Source: Terana coerulea (Eukaryota; Basidiomycota; Agaricomycetes; Polyporales; Phanerochaetaceae). Taken from it: 64,000 bases of DNA. Made by a program: the position numbers and the translations under genes. Positions 60,855-64,000 of the stretch are shown here, in pieces. A model generated the notes under the pieces. It was not told where the DNA came from, made no database searches, and saw only the letters and a list, made by a program, of their open reading frames with translations. The stretch's first letter is position 1; every line of letters begins with the position of its first letter. Location: the NCBI GenBank assembly GCA_024811115.1, contig JAKOGH010000776.1, positions 124,001 through 188,000 on the forward strand. The letters are read 5' to 3'.

Positions 60855-61483
60855 ACCCTCGTTGATCATGCATGCCTGCTGTGCCTGCGTTGCTTTCATT
60901 CAGCTTGCTACCATTCCCATTCCACTGCTATCCCCCATTCCCTATACCCGCTCACTATGGACAATAGACAATACCCCAGGCCTTGCCTATAACCTTACCC
61001 CTGCACGACATTTACGACGAAGTATGACATGTTCTTCCGTAGTTAACCACTGTAATCTGGAGAGCGGATAGCGCCCCTTGTTTCAATCTGAGCAACATTT
61101 ACAATGCTAGCCTCCGTTCCGAACCTAGTGTGAATCACAATGCAGACATTTCAGCCACCTCGCAGGTAAATATTTACATGAGCTTCGGAGTAGATGTGCT
61201 TCGCTGTGGCAGACGTATCTGTGGGAGGGCGAGCTTACAGCAAAGCCAGGAAGGTACATATAGCAGCATTGCGGGCTTGAAAGCGTGACCGACGAAGTGC
61301 AGCTGCAGAGAAGCTAGAACGTGGATAGACGCCCTTGCGCGCCCTGCGCCAAAGTTCGTGCTTGTCTCTTGACCGCGACAGTCACCTTCACTGCTTGGGC
61401 TTTCCAATTCTCGGACTTCCTCTCGCTTGCCCTCCCTCTCTATTTGCCCTTGCGCTTGGCTTGCTACTCCTTTTACTGCCGCC

Positions 61484-62892
61484 ATGTCAAAACGCCCTGG
61501 CTCGCCTGGTCCGCCTCCAGGCGGTGCGCTCATCAAACGCGCTCGCGGCACAGACTCACCTACGCCCTCCGACCAGCAACAAATCGCGATATCCTCCGCC
61601 GGCCATGGAGAAAAGGAGCAGGGGCTGATACGGACGGTGAAGCGGACGAGTGCTCTTGAAGCTCCAATTGTCAGCCTGAGTGGGTCGCATAGCGTACGTC
61701 TTTTCCAACTACTTCGGTCTTTGTCGTTCTTAATGCGAATTCTCTCGTTCGTACAGTCAGAGATCCTGAGTTGTCGATTCGATCCTTCAGGCCAAAATAT
61801 CGTCGCATGCTCTGCGGACCGTAGCGTCTGTACGTCCTCATATTCCGTGATTGTTATTCTACGTATTCAAACTTTCGCTAGCTCTATGGAAGACCTACTC
61901 GCCGAATACAAATTACGGCCTCCTGCAAGCGCTACACAAGGCCCCAATTCTCGACGTGCATTTCTCCGCTGTGCACCCGCTCATATACACCGCCTCTGCA
62001 GACCAGACCCTGAATGTCATCTCCCTCGCCACAGGCGAGCGCGTGCGCAGGCTGCGTGCCCACCGAGGCATTGTGAACAGTTTGGACCGGACTGTGAGTG
62101 GTGTTGCGGGCGGGGAGCTGATTGTGTCAGGGAGCGACGACGGCACGGTCAGGGTGTGGGAGGGAGGCGAGGATGGGGGCAAGGCCCCAGTGAAGGTTTG
62201 GGAGGTTGGGTGTCCGATTACTGCGGTGTGTTGGAGTGCAGATGGGAGTGTCGTGTATGCTGGCGCGGTGGACAACGAAATCCATGTGCGTATGCCTTGT
62301 TATTAACTTTGGGCCTGCACTAAAGACAGCTTAGGTACTTGACATCCGCTCGCCTTCCTCGCCTCTCCCGTCACTCACCGGGCACACGGACACCCCAACG
62401 TCACTGGCAATCTCGCCGAACGGCAACTTTCTTCTATCGCCTTCTCTGTCAAGCCAAACTATCATACACGACGTCCGGCCGTTCTCGCCGTCGCCATCCC
62501 GCATACACCGAGTCCTGACCGGTGCTCCGGCGGGCTTTGAGAATACCCTGCTGAGAGGCGCGTGGAGCAGGGACGACGAGGGCAAGCGCGTGGCCGTCGG
62601 AGGCGCAGACAGGACGGTGTGCATATGGGATGTCGAGAGCGGGCAAGTCCAGTACAAGGTGCGTTAGCCTTTCCACGAGCTTCAAGCTGTCGATGGAGAC
62701 TCATGCTGTATGTTCAGTTGCCTGGACATAAAGGGACAGTCACTGCAGTTGACTTCCATCCAACAGAGCCAATTGGTGAGCAAGCTCACACTTTATCATC
62801 CACTTGTACTGACCAGTCTGCGCTCAGTTCTTACGGGGAGCAAGGACGGCACTATGCTCTTGGGTGAGATTGAACCAACCATCAAGGTCTAA
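61484..62892 (+). CDS. U5 snRNP 40 kDa WD40 protein (SNRNP40/Cwf17-like)
   Basis: ATG at 61484 gives MSKRPGSPGPPPGGALIKRA, then EAPIVSLSGSHS. Exons 61484..61693 and 61757..61829 are followed by several more with good GT-AG borders. WD40 repeats include SEILSCRFDPSGQNIVACSA, DVHFSAVHPLIYTASADQTL, IVSGSDDGTVRVWEGG, VCWSADGSVVYAGAVDNEIH, TPTSLAISPNGNFLLS, RVAVGGADRTVCIWDVESGQ, and GHKGTVTAVDFHPTEPI, with a short end VLTGSKDGTMLLGEIEP. The head sequence and repeat order fit U5-40K, a seven-blade propeller in the spliceosome that contacts Prp8. The frame is intact. Confidence 0.88.
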
Positions 62893-63044
62893 AGCTCTGC
62901 GAGCACATCAGTGCCGACTTGGAGCACAAGGGCTGATGCCCTTACTATTGACCTTTCATTGGCTGTTAGCCCTGCTGCGGCTGCTATGCATGAGATAGGA
63001 TCTTTCGACTGCTTTGCCCATACTTCCAACTATTTGCACACTGT

Positions 63045-63190
63045 GCAGGGGTCGAACCTGGAATATAAGCCTTCGATTCTTTACGAAAAGTAGTTTGAGC
63101 AAAATGCAGGGGTCGAACCTGCAATGTGAGCCTCTTGATGGTTCACGGAAAGCAGAGTGCGCAAAACGCAGGGGTCGAATTCGAACCTGC
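63045..63190 (-). repeat. Three tandem B-box / T-arm repeats
   Basis: Three units spaced about 60 and 63 bases apart (63045-63061, 63105-63122, 63168-63190) each contain a minus-strand tRNA T-arm, GCAGGTTCGACCCCTGC, carrying the Pol III B box GGTTCGAnnCC. The third has a 6-base duplication (TTCGAATTCGA). The spacer is also partly conserved (TTTTGC...ACTnnnTTTnCGT). No A box, anticodon arm or matching acceptor stem is present, so these are not tRNA genes. Each T-arm matches that of the tRNA-Arg at 63833 almost exactly. Confidence 0.75.
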
Positions 63191-63320
63191 AATTTGGTGC
63201 CTTGTTGACAGCTGTTAGGATCGGAGGCCTCTGCTTGCCATACCGGGAGCACACACAAGGACGTTCAGTCTGCAGGCACAGATTATGTAACACCATTTGC
63301 ATGAGCTACAAGTGTTTAGA

Positions 63321-63337
63321 ATATATATATATATATA
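63321..63337. repeat. (AT)n microsatellite
   Basis: Uninterrupted alternating TA run of about 17 bases. Confidence 0.7.
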
Positions 63338-63832
63338 TGTTTCATCCACAAGCGTGGAACACATTTTGAAGAAACCGTTGCTTGACTCGTGGACACATTC
63401 CGCTCAGATGTAGACTCGGAGCACCTGGTGCATCCGCACCGTTAAAGTAAGTAGTGACCTGTGATTAACGAGTGAAGTCGTACTACCATACTACAGTAGT
63501 AGTGCAGTATGCAGCCTTCCTACTATTTCTTTGATTCTTTTACGGATTGCGAGTAGCACCGGGCGAGAGGTAAGACTTTAATGCATAGCAGGGTATACCC
63601 TTGGGTGGCTGAGTGACTACCCTTACCCTTACCCCTGAAAACCCCCGGTTAGACCCATAAACACCGTAAACAGCACAATAGCCATACTCACATGACATAA
63701 AATAAGCAGAAATACTGCTTAAAGCCTTAAATACACTGTGCAGGGGCTGCGAGCAGCAGAGCGGTCTGGGTGGCTTAACAGTAAATAATAACAATAATGC
63801 AAGGGGCAAAAGTACATTTACCCGTTATATTA

Positions 63833-63914
63833 TGACCACCGCAGGGGTCGAACCTGCAATCTCCTGATGACGATCAAATCGTAGTCAGACGCGATGCCAT
63901 TTCGCCAGGCGGCC
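63833..63914 (-). tRNA. tRNA-Arg(ACG) with a 10-base intron
   Basis: The acceptor stem GGCCGCC pairs with GGTGGTC plus discriminator A. The A box is TGGCGAAATGG; the D stem is GCG/CGC. The anticodon stem TCTGA/TCAGG encloses loop CTACGA plus A, giving anticodon ACG. An intron TTTGATCGTC sits after position 37 and pairs with the anticodon (ACGAT with ATCGT). The T arm is GCAGGTTCGACCCCTGC. All stems pair, with three G-T pairs. It reads CGN arginine codons after A34 is converted to inosine. The intron position is the canonical one. Confidence 0.92.
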
Positions 63915-64000
63915 ATGTGATAAGGCAAGATGGTATAATATATCATAGTTGATCACCGAGCTTCATCCACAGGGCTGTCCGCTTTCAATGGTACAAAATT

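Noticed and set aside
63620..63640. Telomere-like CCCTTACCCTTACCCC
   Set aside because: Only two and a half units, in the wrong permutation for TTAGGG arrays, and inside unique DNA.

Overview
This window is nuclear DNA of a filamentous basidiomycete, most likely a wood-decay type Agaricomycete (Polyporales-like). Genes carry many short introns of about 45-65 bases with GT-AG and a few GC-AG borders. Coding DNA is GC-rich. Several products belong to families typical of Agaricomycetes (a DUF6533-type membrane protein, small secreted cysteine-rich proteins, expanded 2-oxoglutarate/Fe(II) dioxygenase-like proteins). All coordinates below were read by hand; splice sites were chosen by keeping family motifs in frame.

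Layout. 1-8.7 kb: a decaying tandem cluster of 2OG-Fe(II) dioxygenase-like genes (a 5' part at the left edge, a promoter/start relic, a full-length but broken copy, and a detached C-terminal module), with a small secreted protein gene between them. 8.9-10.6 kb: one arm of an inverted segmental duplication (small nuclear-looking protein plus a truncated GH18 chitinase pseudogene). 11.2-23.5 kb: ordinary genes: a serine racemase/threonine dehydratase-like enzyme, a short-chain dehydrogenase, an auxin-efflux-carrier-like transporter, a transposon-like remnant and a membrane-anchored ubiquitin protease. 23.9-30.2 kb: two more 2OG-family copies, head to head. 31.1-34.9 kb: the second arm of the inverted duplication, with a PX-GH18 chimeric reading frame. 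35.2-36.8 kb: an AT-hook protein. 37.4-41.5 kb: a 5'-truncated LINE with a 14-bp target-site duplication. 41.9-46.7 kb: an Arb1-like Argonaute-binding protein with WG repeats, and P5C dehydrogenase. 46.9-50.3 kb: a DNA element with perfect 20-bp terminal inverted repeats and an 8-bp target duplication. 50.7-62.9 kb: a dense housekeeping block (small tyrosine-tailed protein, DNAJC28-like, PPIL4-like cyclophilin, TPR-J co-chaperone, DUF6533 membrane protein, BTB protein, U5-40K WD40 protein). 62.9-64 kb: three tandem B-box/T-arm repeats and a tRNA-Arg(ACG).

How it fits together. The right half is a conserved, gene-dense stretch whose products act in proline catabolism, protein folding, splicing and RNA silencing. 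The left half is accessory DNA shaped by local duplication, transposition and gene decay. Many conserved genes carry one-base frame breaks, often in short homopolymers, so some breaks may be sequence errors. Nonsense substitutions and large truncations in the 2OG and GH18 copies are harder to explain that way.
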